Assembly (NCBI RefSeq): GCF_000380165.1
Contig: NZ_KB904676.1
Coordinates: 2,676-51,372, forward strand
Direction of reading: 5' to 3'
Length of the DNA stretch: 48,697 nt
From: Wenjunlia vitaminophila DSM 41686
Lineage (GTDB): Bacteria > Actinomycetota > Actinomycetes > Streptomycetales > Streptomycetaceae
Shown: piece by piece, positions 1 to 8,236 of the stretch
Layout of the letters: every line of letters starts with the position of its first letter
How positions within the stretch are numbered: position 1 is the first letter of the stretch
Notes under the pieces: generated by a model
What the model saw: the letters and a program-made list of their open reading frames with translations, nothing else
Databases searched by the model: none
Told to the model about the DNA's origin: nothing
Made by a program: the position numbers and the translations under genes

Positions 1-651
1 GCCCACCCGGCCCAGCGGATAGTGGGTGGCGACCTGGTCGAGGTCGGTCGTCTGGTCGTCCCAGACGGGGGTGCGGATGGTGCCGGGGGCGATCAGGTTC
101 ACCCGGACGCCGCGTCGCCCGTACGCCCCGGCGAGCGTGCGGGTGAGACTGGCGAGTCCGGCCTTGGCGGCGCTGTAGGCGTCGCCGCCGAAGTTCTGTT
201 CCCCGTTGACCGAGCCGATGTTCACCACGGCGCCGTGTCCGGAGGCGACGAGGTGGGGCATCGCCTCGCGGCAGCAGCGGACCGCGCCGAGCAGGGTGGT
301 GTCCAGGTCACGTACCCACAGCTCGTCGGTGAGTTCGTCGAAGGTGCCGGGTGAGCACCGGTAGGCGTTGTTGACCAGGACGTCCAGGCCGCCGAACGCG
401 GTGACGGCGTGCCGCACCGCCTCCCGGACCGAGTCGGGGTCGGTGACGTCGCAGGGGTGGGCGAGCGCTGTTCCGCCCAGGTCGGCGATGGCCCCGGCGA
501 CGCGCTCCGCGCGTTCCGGGTCCTGCTCGGCGATGAGGACCTGCGCTCCCTCCGCTGCCAGCCGGCGGGCGATCTCGGCGCCGATCCCCCGTCCCGCGCC
601 GGTCACCAGCGCCGCGTGCCCCTCGAACCGTGTGGACTGAGGTGGTGTCAT
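1..651 (-). CDS. SDR-family oxidoreductase (3' end outside window)
   Basis: This is a short-chain dehydrogenase/reductase, an NAD(P)-dependent oxidoreductase of unknown substrate. Read from the minus strand, the first 217 residues show the Rossmann glycine motif TGAGRGIG near residue 17, the NNA motif after strand 4, and YSAAKAG, which holds the catalytic Tyr and Lys. The order and spacing are normal for a classical SDR of about 250 residues, so roughly 30 C-terminal residues lie beyond the window edge. I chose the ATG at 651 because a GGAG lies just upstream and the protein begins directly before the first Rossmann strand. The metal transporter operon upstream runs in the same direction and ends at 699, so co-transcription is possible but gives no functional hint. 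Confidence 0.85.
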   Translation of the reverse strand, partial: MTPPQSTRFEGHAALVTGAGRGIGAEIARRLAAEGAQVLIAEQDPERAERVAGAIADLGGTALAHPCDVTDPDSVREAVRHAVTAFGGLDVLVNNAYRCSPGTFDELTDELWVRDLDTTLLGAVRCCREAMPHLVASGHGAVVNIGSVNGEQNFGGDAYSAAKAGLASLTRTLAGAYGRRGVRVNLIAPGTIRTPVWDDQTTDLDQVATHYPLGRVG

Positions 652-698
652 GGAGGAACTCCAGCACTCGATCGCCCGTTCGACAAGAGTGGGGTGGA

Positions 699-1469
699 TC
701 ACACGCGCACGGAGCGCGGGTCGAAGCCGAACGGCAGTTCAAGCCGGTGTTGTCGCATCAGGGCCTCGTCGCAGAGCAGTTCACGGGTGGGGCCGTCCGC
801 GACCACGGTGCCGCCGGAGAGCACCACCGCCCGCGGGCAGAGCTGGAGCGCGTACGGAAGGTCATGGGTGACCATGAGCACCGTGACGTCAAGGGCGTCG
901 AGCACCTCGGCCAGCTCTCGGCGGCTGGCCGGGTCCAGGTTCGACGACGGCTCGTCCAGCACCAGGATCTCCGGTTCCATGGCCAGCACGGTGGCGACCG
1001 CCACCCGACGGCGCTGGCCGAAGCTCAGGTGGTGCGGCGGCCGGTCGGCGAACTCCGCCATGCCCACCTGGGCCAACGCCCGCTCCACCCGGGTCCGCAG
1101 TTCCTCGCCGTCCAGGCCGCAGTTGGCCGGTCCGAAGGCGACGTCCTGGCGGACCGTGGGCATGAAGAGCTGGTCGTCGGGGTCCTGGAAGACGATGCCG
1201 ACGCGCTGCCGGACCTCCCGCAGGTGCTCCGCGTCCACCGGCACCCCGCCGACCCGCACCTGGCCCCGGCCGCCGGTGAGGATGCCGTTCAGGTGCAACA
1301 CCAGGGTCGTCTTCCCGGCGCCGTTGGGGCCGAGCAGCGCGACCCGCTCGCCCCGGCGGACCACCAGGTCCACCCCGAACAGGGCCTGGTGCCCGTCGGG
1401 ATAGGCGAAGGCCAGGCCGGACACCTCCAGGCTCGGCGGGAGCTGCCCGCCGCGCGGCGCCCCGGTCAC
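699..1469 (-). CDS. cbiO: ECF metal transporter ATP-binding protein CbiO
   Basis: This is the cytoplasmic ATPase of an energy-coupling-factor transporter for Ni2+ or Co2+. The 256 residues contain the Walker A motif GPNGAGKTT (about 47-55), the Q-loop in FQDPDDQLF (about 94-102), an ABC signature in the form LSFGQRRRVAVA (about 148-159), Walker B ILVLDEP (about 168-174) and the switch His in MVTHDL (about 199-204). FQDPDDQLF is characteristic of CbiO/EcfA proteins. The GTG start overlaps the stop of cbiQ as GTGA, which indicates translational coupling. An open frame continues upstream but has no relation to the family. It is the last gene of the transporter operon. Confidence 0.93.
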   Translation of the reverse strand: MTGAPRGGQLPPSLEVSGLAFAYPDGHQALFGVDLVVRRGERVALLGPNGAGKTTLVLHLNGILTGGRGQVRVGGVPVDAEHLREVRQRVGIVFQDPDDQLFMPTVRQDVAFGPANCGLDGEELRTRVERALAQVGMAEFADRPPHHLSFGQRRRVAVATVLAMEPEILVLDEPSSNLDPASRRELAEVLDALDVTVLMVTHDLPYALQLCPRAVVLSGGTVVADGPTRELLCDEALMRQHRLELPFGFDPRSVRV

Positions 1470-2230
1470 CGGGTCCACCAGCCGAGCAGGCACAGCGCCA
1501 GCGCGGCGGCGGGCAGGGTGACCGCGGTCCCCCACGCGGCCCGGCCCGCGGGCTGCTGGTCGAGGACCGGCATGCTGCCGGTGTGGCCGCGGCTCACCAT
1601 CGCCAGGTGCACCCGTTCCCCCCGTTCGTAGGTGCGGATGAACAGCGCGCCGGCGGAGGTGGCCAGCACCTTCCAGCTTCGCGGTCCACGGGCGGTGAAC
1701 CCGCGGGACTCCCGGGCGATCCGCATCCTTGCCATCTCCTGCACCACCACGTCGCTGTATCGGATCATGAACGAGGCGATCTGCACCAGCAGCGTCGGCA
1801 CACGCAGCCGTTGCAGTGCGATCAGCAGCGCCCAGACCTGCGTGGTGGCCGCGAGCAGCACCGAGGCCGCGACGCCCAGGGTGCCCTTGGCCAGCACGTT
1901 CCAGGCGCCGTGGAGCCCGGAGACGCTGAGCGACATCCCCAGCACCTCGGTCCGATCGCCACCCGCGACGAACGGCAGGGCCAGTGCGAACGCCACGAAG
2001 GGCACCTCGATCAGCAGTCGGCGCAGCAGGAGCGCCGGTGGCACCCGGGCCGCCGCGGCGACCGCGGTCAGCAGGACCGCGTACCCGAGGAACGCCGCGT
2101 AGGCGGTCGCCGGGGTGGCCACCACCAGCAGGACGAAGGCGAGCACGGCGACCAGCTTGCAGTGCGCCGGCAGGCGGTGCACCGGTGAGTCGGCGGCCCA
2201 GTACAGGCGGTGCGCGTGCCCGGCCCCCAT
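1466..2230 (-). CDS. cbiQ: ECF transporter transmembrane protein CbiQ
   Basis: This is the energy-coupling membrane subunit (T component) of the metal ECF transporter. The 254 residues are hydrophobic, with about five or six membrane spans, and a cytoplasmic segment carries the Ala-Arg-rich coupling motif RESRGFTARGP (about 170-180) that contacts the ATPase. The length is normal for CbiQ. The ATG at 2230 lies 3 bases after the stop of the PDGLE gene, and the stop overlaps the GTG start of cbiO. The arrangement cbiM-PDGLE-cbiQ-cbiO is the standard four-gene layout for nickel or cobalt importers. Confidence 0.92.
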   Translation of the reverse strand: MGAGHAHRLYWAADSPVHRLPAHCKLVAVLAFVLLVVATPATAYAAFLGYAVLLTAVAAAARVPPALLLRRLLIEVPFVAFALALPFVAGGDRTEVLGMSLSVSGLHGAWNVLAKGTLGVAASVLLAATTQVWALLIALQRLRVPTLLVQIASFMIRYSDVVVQEMARMRIARESRGFTARGPRSWKVLATSAGALFIRTYERGERVHLAMVSRGHTGSMPVLDQQPAGRAAWGTAVTLPAAALALCLLGWWTR

Positions 2231-2233
2231 GGC

Positions 2234-2584
2234 TCAGCCGCGCCCGGGGTCGGCGGGGCCGGTCCGGGGACCCTGCGAGCGGGGCAGGCGGCGGACCACC
2301 CAGAACACCCCCGTTCCGAGCAACAGGGTGGCGCTGACCCCGATCACCCCGGCCAGCCCGCCGGAGAGGCGTTCGTTGCCCACCTCGTCGGTCTGGTAGT
2401 CGGCCAGCGGCGAGTCGGCCAGGTCGTGTTCCTCCTCGCCCCGGTCGAGGCCCTTGTCCGCGGCGACCTTCTCCAGGCCGTCGGGCCGGCTGGACGCGTA
2501 GTAGCTGACCACTCCGGCGAGCAGCAGCGCCACCAGGACGCCGACCAGCAGGAACGTCCTGTTGCTGCGGGGCCTTCGGGTCAC
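2234..2584 (-). CDS. PDGLE-domain small subunit of metal ECF transporter (CbiN/NikN analogue)
   Basis: This is a small membrane subunit of the cobalt/nickel importer. The 116-residue protein has an N-terminal membrane segment (about 10-28), an extracytoplasmic loop beginning with the family-naming motif PDGLE (about 34-38), and a second membrane segment (about 78-97). This two-span layout with PDGLE replaces or resembles CbiN, which assists metal loading into the substrate-binding subunit CbiM. The GTG start at 2584 overlaps the cbiM stop by 4 bases. The loop is acidic (EEEHDLADSPLAD), as in relatives. Confidence 0.9.
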   Translation of the reverse strand: MTRRPRSNRTFLLVGVLVALLLAGVVSYYASSRPDGLEKVAADKGLDRGEEEHDLADSPLADYQTDEVGNERLSGGLAGVIGVSATLLLGTGVFWVVRRLPRSQGPRTGPADPGRG

Positions 2585-3276
2585 CGTCCGCCTCCCGTGG
2601 CTGGTGTGGTGCGGAGTTGGAGTGGGACGCGCAACCGTTCCGCCCCGTACACCAGGTCCGGTCGGACCGCGAGCACACTGCCCACGGTCAGCGCGGTGAT
2701 CACTCCTTCGCCGATCCCGATGAGCAGGTGAACGCCGATCATCGACGCGGCGACGGTGCCCAGCGGGACGTCAGTGACCCCGCCCAGGGCGTACAGCAGG
2801 GTGAAGGCGCCGGCGGCGGTCGGCACGGAGACCAGGGCGGCGGTGAACGCGGCCACGGTGAACGAGCGCCGGTTGGCCGGCAGCACGGTGATCAGCAGCC
2901 GGAACACCCCGTAGGCGACTGGCACGCCGACGATGGCCATGTCGGTGATGTTCACCCCGAGCGCGGTCAGTCCTCCGTCCGCGAACAGCAGTCCCTGCAT
3001 CAGCAGCACCACGGACAGGCAGAGCACCCCGGTGTAGGGGCCGACGAGGATCGCGGCCAGCGCGCCGCCGAGCAGGTGACCGCTGGTGCCGGACGCGACC
3101 GGGAAGTTGAGCATCTGGACGGCGAAGATGAACGAGGCCACCAGGCCGGCCAGCGGGGCGGTGCGCTCGTCCAGTTCGCGGCGGGCACCACGCAGGCTGA
3201 GGGCGACGCCCGCCACGGCGACGGCACCGGCCGCCACCGACACGGGAGCGTCGATGAATCCGTCGGGTACGTGCAT
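2581..3276 (-). CDS. cbiM: Metal ECF transporter substrate-binding membrane protein CbiM
   Basis: This is the S component that binds the metal ion. The protein starts MHVPDGF. The His at position 2 with the conserved N-terminal MH(I/V)PDG is the metal-chelating signature of CbiM/NikM, so the ATG at 3276 is firmly fixed even though the frame stays open upstream. The 231 residues contain about six membrane segments, with the usual GxxxH segment (SGHLLGGALAAI, about 70-81). It is the first gene of the operon. A Nur-like operator lies 65-81 bases upstream of the ATG, which favours Ni2+ over Co2+ as substrate. No B12 riboswitch is present. Confidence 0.92.
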   Translation of the reverse strand: MHVPDGFIDAPVSVAAGAVAVAGVALSLRGARRELDERTAPLAGLVASFIFAVQMLNFPVASGTSGHLLGGALAAILVGPYTGVLCLSVVLLMQGLLFADGGLTALGVNITDMAIVGVPVAYGVFRLLITVLPANRRSFTVAAFTAALVSVPTAAGAFTLLYALGGVTDVPLGTVAASMIGVHLLIGIGEGVITALTVGSVLAVRPDLVYGAERLRVPLQLRTTPATGGGR

Positions 3277-3340
3277 CGGGGTCCTTCCCGAAGAGCTTGC
3301 CCTGCGGGGCCGGAATCGGACCCCTGACGATGATGAACTA

Positions 3341-3357
3341 CTGCAAGCAGATTGCAA
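3341..3357 (-). promoter_or_regulatory. Nur-type (nickel uptake regulator) operator upstream of cbiM
   Basis: On the plus strand the sequence is CTGCAA-GCAGA-TTGCAA, an inverted repeat of TGCAA with a 5-base spacer. It matches the known Nur box, tTGCaa-N5-ttGCAA, at 11 of the 12 half-site positions; only the first base of the CTGCAA half differs. A further half-site, TGCAAA, lies at 3370-3375. Nur is a Fur-family repressor that shuts down nickel uptake in actinomycetes. The position, about 70 bases upstream of the cbiM start, fits promoter occlusion. The sequence and spacing are seen directly; the regulator is inferred. Confidence 0.75.
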
Positions 3358-3400
3358 CAGCGTCTGGGGTGCAAATTTATGTCATGTGCGTGAACGGCAA

Positions 3401-3428
3401 CGGGGCGCGCCCCGGCAGGCGCGCCCCG
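3401..3428. terminator. GC-rich hairpin between cbiM promoter region and CMD gene
   Basis: Arms CGGGGCGCG (3401-3409) and CGCGCCCCG (3420-3428) form a perfect 9-bp stem with a 10-base loop. There is no T-run. It lies downstream of the minus-strand gene ending at 3630 and before the cbiM promoter, so a terminator of that gene is the simplest reading. A separate 10-base palindrome TGAACGTTCA follows at 3430-3439. Confidence 0.5.
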
Positions 3429-3629
3429 CTGAACGTTCATGCCATCAAGCAGTCGTCTTTCGGTGCCCTACATCTCAGGGTTCGTATGCGCCCTCCCTTC
3501 GTCCGGCCGTCATCTGAAGGAGCCCCGTGTCAGGGTGCGCGTCCGGTGTCCCCCAGTTCTCCACGGCCGCGGGCGACCCGGTCGCGCGCCCGTTTCCGTG
3601 TTGCCCCGGCGTCACCATCGACACAGTGG

Positions 3630-4322
3630 TCACGCGGTCGCCGCGGGCGTGGCCTCCAGGCTGAGGACGTCCTCCAGGGACTCCAGCGCGGCCGCGGCCT
3701 TGACGATGCCGAACTCGCTGGAGAACCGGACCACGTCCCTGACCTGCTCCGGGGTCACCCCGTTCTTCAACGCCAGCTCGACGTGGTAGCGGAACGACGC
3801 ACCGAGGGTCTGGTTGGCGACATCGGCTGTCAGTGCCACGCAGGACCGCTCCTGGGCGCTCAGCCTGTTCTCTCCCCAGGCCCTGGCCGTCCTGGAGTCG
3901 ATGAACCCGGCCACCCATTCGTCGCTGGTCAGGCCGTACTTCGGGGCCTCGTCCGCGGCGTCGTCGGCATCCACGGTGGGCGGCTCCGCGGCCGCGGGGG
4001 CCGCGTCCGGGTCGAGCTGGGCGCGCAGCGCCCCCAGGTAGGCGAGCGCGTCCGCACTCGCCGCGTAGCCGGCGTAGGGCGCGATGAAGCGCACCAGCGC
4101 CAGAACGTCGGCGAACGGTATGCCGTGCATCATCGCCGCCTGCATGTGCAGGCGCAGCGCCAACGCGGAATGGCCGCGGCAGATGTCGTTGGCCAGGCAG
4201 AGCAACACCTTCTGGCGCACGGACAGGTGGGGGAGCCGGAAGGTCATCCCGCCGGTCTCCAGGCCGAGCTTCTGGAACTCGGGGTCGATCTCCGCGAGCG
4301 GCTGGCTGGGCAGTTCCACCAT
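3630..4322 (-). CDS. Carboxymuconolactone decarboxylase (CMD/AhpD-like) family protein, two-domain
   Basis: The 230-residue protein contains two CMD-like helical repeats. The first covers about 34-90 (LSVRQKVLLCLANDICRGH, ending RFIAPYAG) and the second about 160-220 (LSAQERSCVALTADVANQT, ending VRFSSEFG). They are joined by an Ala/Pro/Asp-rich linker. CMD proteins include decarboxylases and AhpD-like peroxidase partners. The AhpD CxxC pair is absent, so a thiol peroxidase role is unlikely and the activity is unknown. The ATG at 4322 follows GAGGAG at good distance. The gene stands alone, with the TetR-like gene further upstream on the same strand as a possible regulator. Confidence 0.75.
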   Translation of the reverse strand: MVELPSQPLAEIDPEFQKLGLETGGMTFRLPHLSVRQKVLLCLANDICRGHSALALRLHMQAAMMHGIPFADVLALVRFIAPYAGYAASADALAYLGALRAQLDPDAAPAAAEPPTVDADDAADEAPKYGLTSDEWVAGFIDSRTARAWGENRLSAQERSCVALTADVANQTLGASFRYHVELALKNGVTPEQVRDVVRFSSEFGIVKAAAALESLEDVLSLEATPAATA

Positions 4323-4569
4323 CACGGATCTCCTCTTCGCTTCAGGAAACCCCGATCGGGGATGTGGACCGGGGTCGATCACGGATCTCTCCACCGCTGC
4401 CTCGGTGTGGCCGCGGCTTCGGTACGGGGAGGTGCGGTTGTTCCCTCGGGCGTGTGGGTGACGCCGAGTGGTACCTGTGGTGCGGAGATGATGTGCTGTG
4501 CCGCTGTGCTGGTGGGTCCCGGGAGCGCGGGGCTCCGGGGCTCCCGGGGTCGCGCGGTGAGACGGGGCG

Positions 4570-5352
4570 TCAGGGGGCTATGGCTCTGCTGAACGAAGCG
4601 GCCAGGTCGTTGGCCAGCCGCGCACGCTCCTGAGGGGAAGGAACCCGCCCGGTGACGGAGACGAAGCTGGCCTGGAACAGCGCCGGGCCGGCGAACAGGC
4701 TCATCACCGAGCTGATCGACAGGGGACGTACGGTCCCACGGGCACGGTGTCGGGCGAGCCAGTCCTCCACCAGACCCGCGGTACGCGGACCATAGCTGTC
4801 CCGAACATGAGCTGCCAGGGCCCCGCTGGGCCGGGACGAGACCTCGGCGATCAGCGCCGGCAACACCGGCGGGTTGCCGAGAAGGGCGCCGAGCACCTCG
4901 TTGTAGAGCATCCGGGCGGCCTCGTAGATGTCGTCCGGAAGGTCAGCGAGGACCAGCGCCATCCCGGGCAGCGGGCTGTACCGCTCGAAGACGGCGACGA
5001 GCAGTCCTTCCCGGCCACCGAGCCCGCCGTGGATCGCCTGCACGGTACAACCGGCGGAAGCGGCCACGGCGTCCAGGGTGACCTCGGCGACCCCGCGTTC
5101 GGCGTAGAGCCCGGCGGCGGCTTCCACGGCCCTCTCGGCCACGGAACGCCGTCGCACCGACTCCACTCCGGCCGCGGCCAGCACCTCGTCCAGGGCACCC
5201 CGGCTGCCGATCCTGCGGATCAGGGTGGCCCTTGAGATCCCGGCGATCGCCGCGAGGTCGGCAAGGCTGAGGTCCGCGACCTCACCACCGGTGGCGGCGA
5301 GGTGTTGCACCACCGCCTTGCCGATCCCCTGCAAGTCCAACTGCTCGTTCAT
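4570..5352 (-). CDS. TetR-like transcriptional regulator with two helix-turn-helix segments
   Basis: The 260-residue protein carries two apparent DNA-binding modules. Residues about 28-50 (LSLADLAAIAGISRATLIRRIGS) look like one HTH. Residues about 74-120 form a standard TetR N-terminal domain (AAAGLYAERGVAEVTLDAVAASAGCTVQAIHGGLGGREGLL), in which the usual YYHF segment has become IHGGLG. The rest is an all-helical ligand/dimerisation region. Ordinary TetR proteins are about 200 residues with one HTH. The ATG at 5352 was chosen because the upstream extension is non-homologous and crosses a palindrome likely to be its own operator (5367-5388). The target could be itself or the CMD gene downstream. 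Confidence 0.75.
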   Translation of the reverse strand: MNEQLDLQGIGKAVVQHLAATGGEVADLSLADLAAIAGISRATLIRRIGSRGALDEVLAAAGVESVRRRSVAERAVEAAAGLYAERGVAEVTLDAVAASAGCTVQAIHGGLGGREGLLVAVFERYSPLPGMALVLADLPDDIYEAARMLYNEVLGALLGNPPVLPALIAEVSSRPSGALAAHVRDSYGPRTAGLVEDWLARHRARGTVRPLSISSVMSLFAGPALFQASFVSVTGRVPSPQERARLANDLAASFSRAIAP

Positions 5353-5684
5353 GTAGCGAGTCTGAGCTTGTCTTTGACTAAAAGCAAGTATCAGTCTCAA
5401 AATCAGGCGGACGTTGAACATGTACGAATCCACCAGAAGTGACAAGCAGGGCATCGGGCGCCCCGCCCGAAACCGCTGGCACCACACCCAGAGCACCCAA
5501 GAAACCCGAGGTCAGTGCGGATGCACAGCGCCCGGTCAACTCCTGTTGACCTCCGACCCATCCACCGGAGCAACGACCGGGGCCTCCCACGGAAAAACCA
5601 TGGCCAACGCCCTTCGACCGTGACCAACAGTGACATCGAACACGTCGACCCGGGCCCCAGGCGGCTCCGCCGCGGTGTGTCCGC
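5353..5684. other. Gene-free stretch holding a probable TetR operator
   Basis: No credible coding region is seen. At 5367-5388 the outer arms CTTG/CAAG and inner TTT/AAA form an imperfect 22-base palindrome just upstream of the TetR-like start, typical of an autoregulatory operator. The stretch is more A+T-rich near 5370-5430 than its surroundings, consistent with a promoter. The remainder shows nothing recognisable. Confidence 0.45.
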
Positions 5685-6452
5685 TCAGCCGACGGGCGGC
5701 GTGAGACGGTGCCGGACCCACACGTTGGGCTCCACGTAGACCGCGTGGTCGTGTGTGGTGTCGCAGTGCACCGGGACCAGGGCGCCGGGCACCGTCACCG
5801 CACCGTCCCGGTCGAACGGCAGTCCCGTCCACTGCCGCCAACGATCCAGGGACCCGCTGACCACCATGGAACTCGGCGCCACCCCCTCGACCGTGCCGCC
5901 GGCCCTGACGTGCACCCGCAGCCAGGGGTCAACCGGCAGACCGTCCGGACGTCGCTGCTGGACGTACTCCTGGAGGGACAGGTGCGGCTGTTGGTGCTTG
6001 GCCGTGGGCCGCACCGGCACCAGCAGCGTGTGGTGGCCCTGCCGGGTGGCCGCCTCCCGCAACGAGGCCAGCATGCGGTGGGACAGACCGCGACCGGTGT
6101 ACTCCGTGTCGATGGAGACCTCCAACGCGCTGACCACGGATACCGCGTTCCCCCGGCGCCGGTCGGCGAACGCCCACACCAGCACCTGGTCCCACCCCCG
6201 GTCCGGTAGTTCGGTGCGGCCGGGCAGCTCCGCGCCGAACGGAACGGCGTGTCCTCTGGCGACCACTCGGTCACCGTCGGTAGCCACGACGCAGTAGTCC
6301 GGGAACTCCTGCGCCACCTGCCCGAACAGGGCGTCGCCGACCAGGTCGGCCAGCACGAACTCCGGCCAGTCGGCCGCGATGTCGAAGATCCGGGCGATCA
6401 GTTCCGGGCGCTGGGCGCAGGTGGTGATGGTGATCCGGTCGATGTCTGTCAC
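5685..6452 (-). CDS. GNAT-family N-acetyltransferase-like protein
   Basis: The 255-residue protein begins with a GNAT-like core. SALEVSIDTEYTGRGLSHRMLASLR (about 110-134) matches strand 4 and the acetyl-CoA pyrophosphate loop (Q/R-x-x-G-x-G/A, here YTGRGLS). The C-terminal 100 residues are longer than in a minimal GNAT and contain a segment describing a second half (VDPWLRVHVRAGG). The substrate is unknown. I chose the GTG at 6452 because the sequence upstream is low-complexity Ala/Gly/Arg translation without family resemblance; the ribosome-binding site is weak. It stands alone on the minus strand. Confidence 0.65.
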   Translation of the reverse strand: MTDIDRITITTCAQRPELIARIFDIAADWPEFVLADLVGDALFGQVAQEFPDYCVVATDGDRVVARGHAVPFGAELPGRTELPDRGWDQVLVWAFADRRRGNAVSVVSALEVSIDTEYTGRGLSHRMLASLREAATRQGHHTLLVPVRPTAKHQQPHLSLQEYVQQRRPDGLPVDPWLRVHVRAGGTVEGVAPSSMVVSGSLDRWRQWTGLPFDRDGAVTVPGALVPVHCDTTHDHAVYVEPNVWVRHRLTPPVG

Positions 6453-6970
6453 GCCGCCGCACCCTGCCAGAGCACCGCCCGGAACGCCACGGCATTTCGC
6501 CCCGTCACCTGCGAGAACACCCCTCGGTCGGCCGTCACACGCGACGTCACACGTCGGCCAGCCGGGCAGCACGGCCCGCGCGGGGGCGAGCGGGCCAGCG
6601 AACAATTCGGTGGCGGACGGCGGAGCCCCTGGCTAGTCTGCGCCCGTGTCCAGTCCCGAGGCGTCCAGACGCTAGCCACCGGTCCTCCGGTGGCCCCCTG
6701 CGCTGACCCCTCCGAGCTGTTGGCCCCCTCCGGCCACAGCCCCGTGGGCCGTGCCCCCGCGCCGCCGGATCACCGTACTGCGGACTGTGTGACCTGACCG
6801 CACGTCACTTCCGCTCTCTGCTCGGATTGCGTACCACTGTGACGTGCGCGGGGTCCCCTGCGCGGTGCCGCGCTACCCGGCTGGACGGCCTTCCCTCCCT
6901 CCTCACCACGGGTCTCGCCACGGCTCCGTGCCGCCCGGTTGTCGGATCCGTCAGAAGTGGGAAGCCTCCC
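6453..6970. other. Intergenic region between divergent GNAT and efflux genes
   Basis: I see no gene in this 518-base stretch. It contains a perfect 8-base inverted repeat CACGTCAC (6801-6808) / GTGACGTG (6839-6846), upstream of the efflux gene, possibly regulatory. No leader peptide with convincing signals was found. Confidence 0.4.
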
Positions 6971-8203
6971 GTGCCACTCGTGCTCCACGTACTCGCGCTC
7001 GCCGTCTTCGCCCAGGGGATGTCCGAGTTCATGCTCTCCGGGCTGTTGGAGGACATCGCCCACGACCTGGGCGTGTCCGTCGCCACCGCGGGAACGCTGA
7101 CCTCTGCCTTCGCCGTCGGCATGGTCGTCGGCGCCCCGACACTCGCGGTGGTCGGCAGACGCTGGTCGCCGCGCCGCGCACTGCTGCTGTTCCTGCTCGC
7201 CTTCCTCCTCGCGCACGTCGTGGGCGCGCTCACCACCGACTTCCCGGTACTGCTGGGAACCCGGGTCGTCGGGGCACTGGCCAACGCGGGGTTCCTGGCG
7301 GTCGCCGTCTCCACGGCTGCCGGTCTGGTGGAGCCCACCGCCAAGGGCCGGGCCACCTCCGCCCTGCTCGGCGGGATCACCCTCGCCTGTGTGGTCGGGG
7401 TTCCCTGCGGAGCGCTCCTCGGACAGCTCTGGGGGTGGCGCGCCGCGTTCTGGGCAGTGGTCCTCCTGTCACTGCCGGCCCTGGTGGCGATCCTGCGGTC
7501 CGTGCCAGACGAGCCCGGTGGCAGCCAACCGGGACGGGACGACGGCGCCCCCGGGGGCACCCGGAGCCTGCGCGGGGAACTGCGGGCGTTGCGCGCACCC
7601 CGCGTGGTGGTGACCCTGGCGTTGGGCGCCCTGGTGAACGGCGGCACGTTCTGCACGTTCACCTACCTCGCACCGCTGGTCACCGAGGTCACCGGGTTCG
7701 CCGAGCACCGGGTGCCGGCACTGCTCGCCCTGTTCGGCGCCGGAGCGTTCCTCGGGGTCGCCTTCGGCGGCCGGATGGCCGACACCCGCCCCGTGCGGCT
7801 CCTCGCCACCGGCGGGGTGGCGCTGCTCGTCGGCTGGGTCCTGCTCGCGCTGACCGCGGGGAACCCCGTGGCGGCCTGCCTGCTGGTCTTCGTCCAGGGT
7901 GTCCTGGCGTTCGGCGTCGGCTCGACGCTGGTCTCCCAGGTCCTCTACGCCGCTCCGGGAGCGCCGACGCTCGCCGGCGGCTTCGCCACCGCCGCGTTCA
8001 ACGTGGGCGCCGCGGTCGGCCCGTTGCTCGGCGCCCTGGCGCTCGAAGGAGGTCTGGGCTACCGCTCACCGCTGTGGGTCAGCGCGCTGCTGGTGGCGCT
8101 GGCGCTGGTCAGCGGCACGGCCGCGGCGTCGCTCCAGCGCCGGAGCACCCCTCGTGGGAAGGGTGCACCGGCTGCCGTGGGACGGGCGGAGCCAGGTCGC
8201 TGA
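6971..8203 (+). CDS. MFS drug efflux transporter, Cmx/CmrA chloramphenicol-exporter type
   Basis: This is a 410-residue, 12-span major facilitator transporter of the DHA1 drug/proton antiporter class. The opening VLALAVFAQGMSEFMLSGL, the MVVGAPTLAVVGRRW segment (motif A, loop 2-3), the motif C-like LLGGITLACVVGVPCGALLG (about 135-154) and the WGWRAAFWAV segment are all typical of Cmx/CmlR chloramphenicol exporters. GTG at 6971 was selected because the homologous part starts there (PLVLHVLALAVF). The frame is open for another 48 codons upstream without family resemblance. It is a single gene, and chloramphenicol is an inference from family only. Confidence 0.85.
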   Translation: MPLVLHVLALAVFAQGMSEFMLSGLLEDIAHDLGVSVATAGTLTSAFAVGMVVGAPTLAVVGRRWSPRRALLLFLLAFLLAHVVGALTTDFPVLLGTRVVGALANAGFLAVAVSTAAGLVEPTAKGRATSALLGGITLACVVGVPCGALLGQLWGWRAAFWAVVLLSLPALVAILRSVPDEPGGSQPGRDDGAPGGTRSLRGELRALRAPRVVVTLALGALVNGGTFCTFTYLAPLVTEVTGFAEHRVPALLALFGAGAFLGVAFGGRMADTRPVRLLATGGVALLVGWVLLALTAGNPVAACLLVFVQGVLAFGVGSTLVSQVLYAAPGAPTLAGGFATAAFNVGAAVGPLLGALALEGGLGYRSPLWVSALLVALALVSGTAAASLQRRSTPRGKGAPAAVGRAEPGR

Positions 8204-8236
8204 CCGACGGTCCACCCCGCGGCAGCGTGCCCCGGG

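Noticed and set aside
3277-3630. Cobalamin riboswitch upstream of the cbiM operon
   Set aside because: No B12 box or conserved core is visible on the minus strand; the Nur-like inverted repeat is the better explanation of control.
6827-6970. Leader peptide or longer N-terminus for the Cmx-type efflux gene
   Set aside because: The frame has no start with a ribosome-binding site and no resemblance to efflux-gene leaders; homologous sequence begins at 6971.
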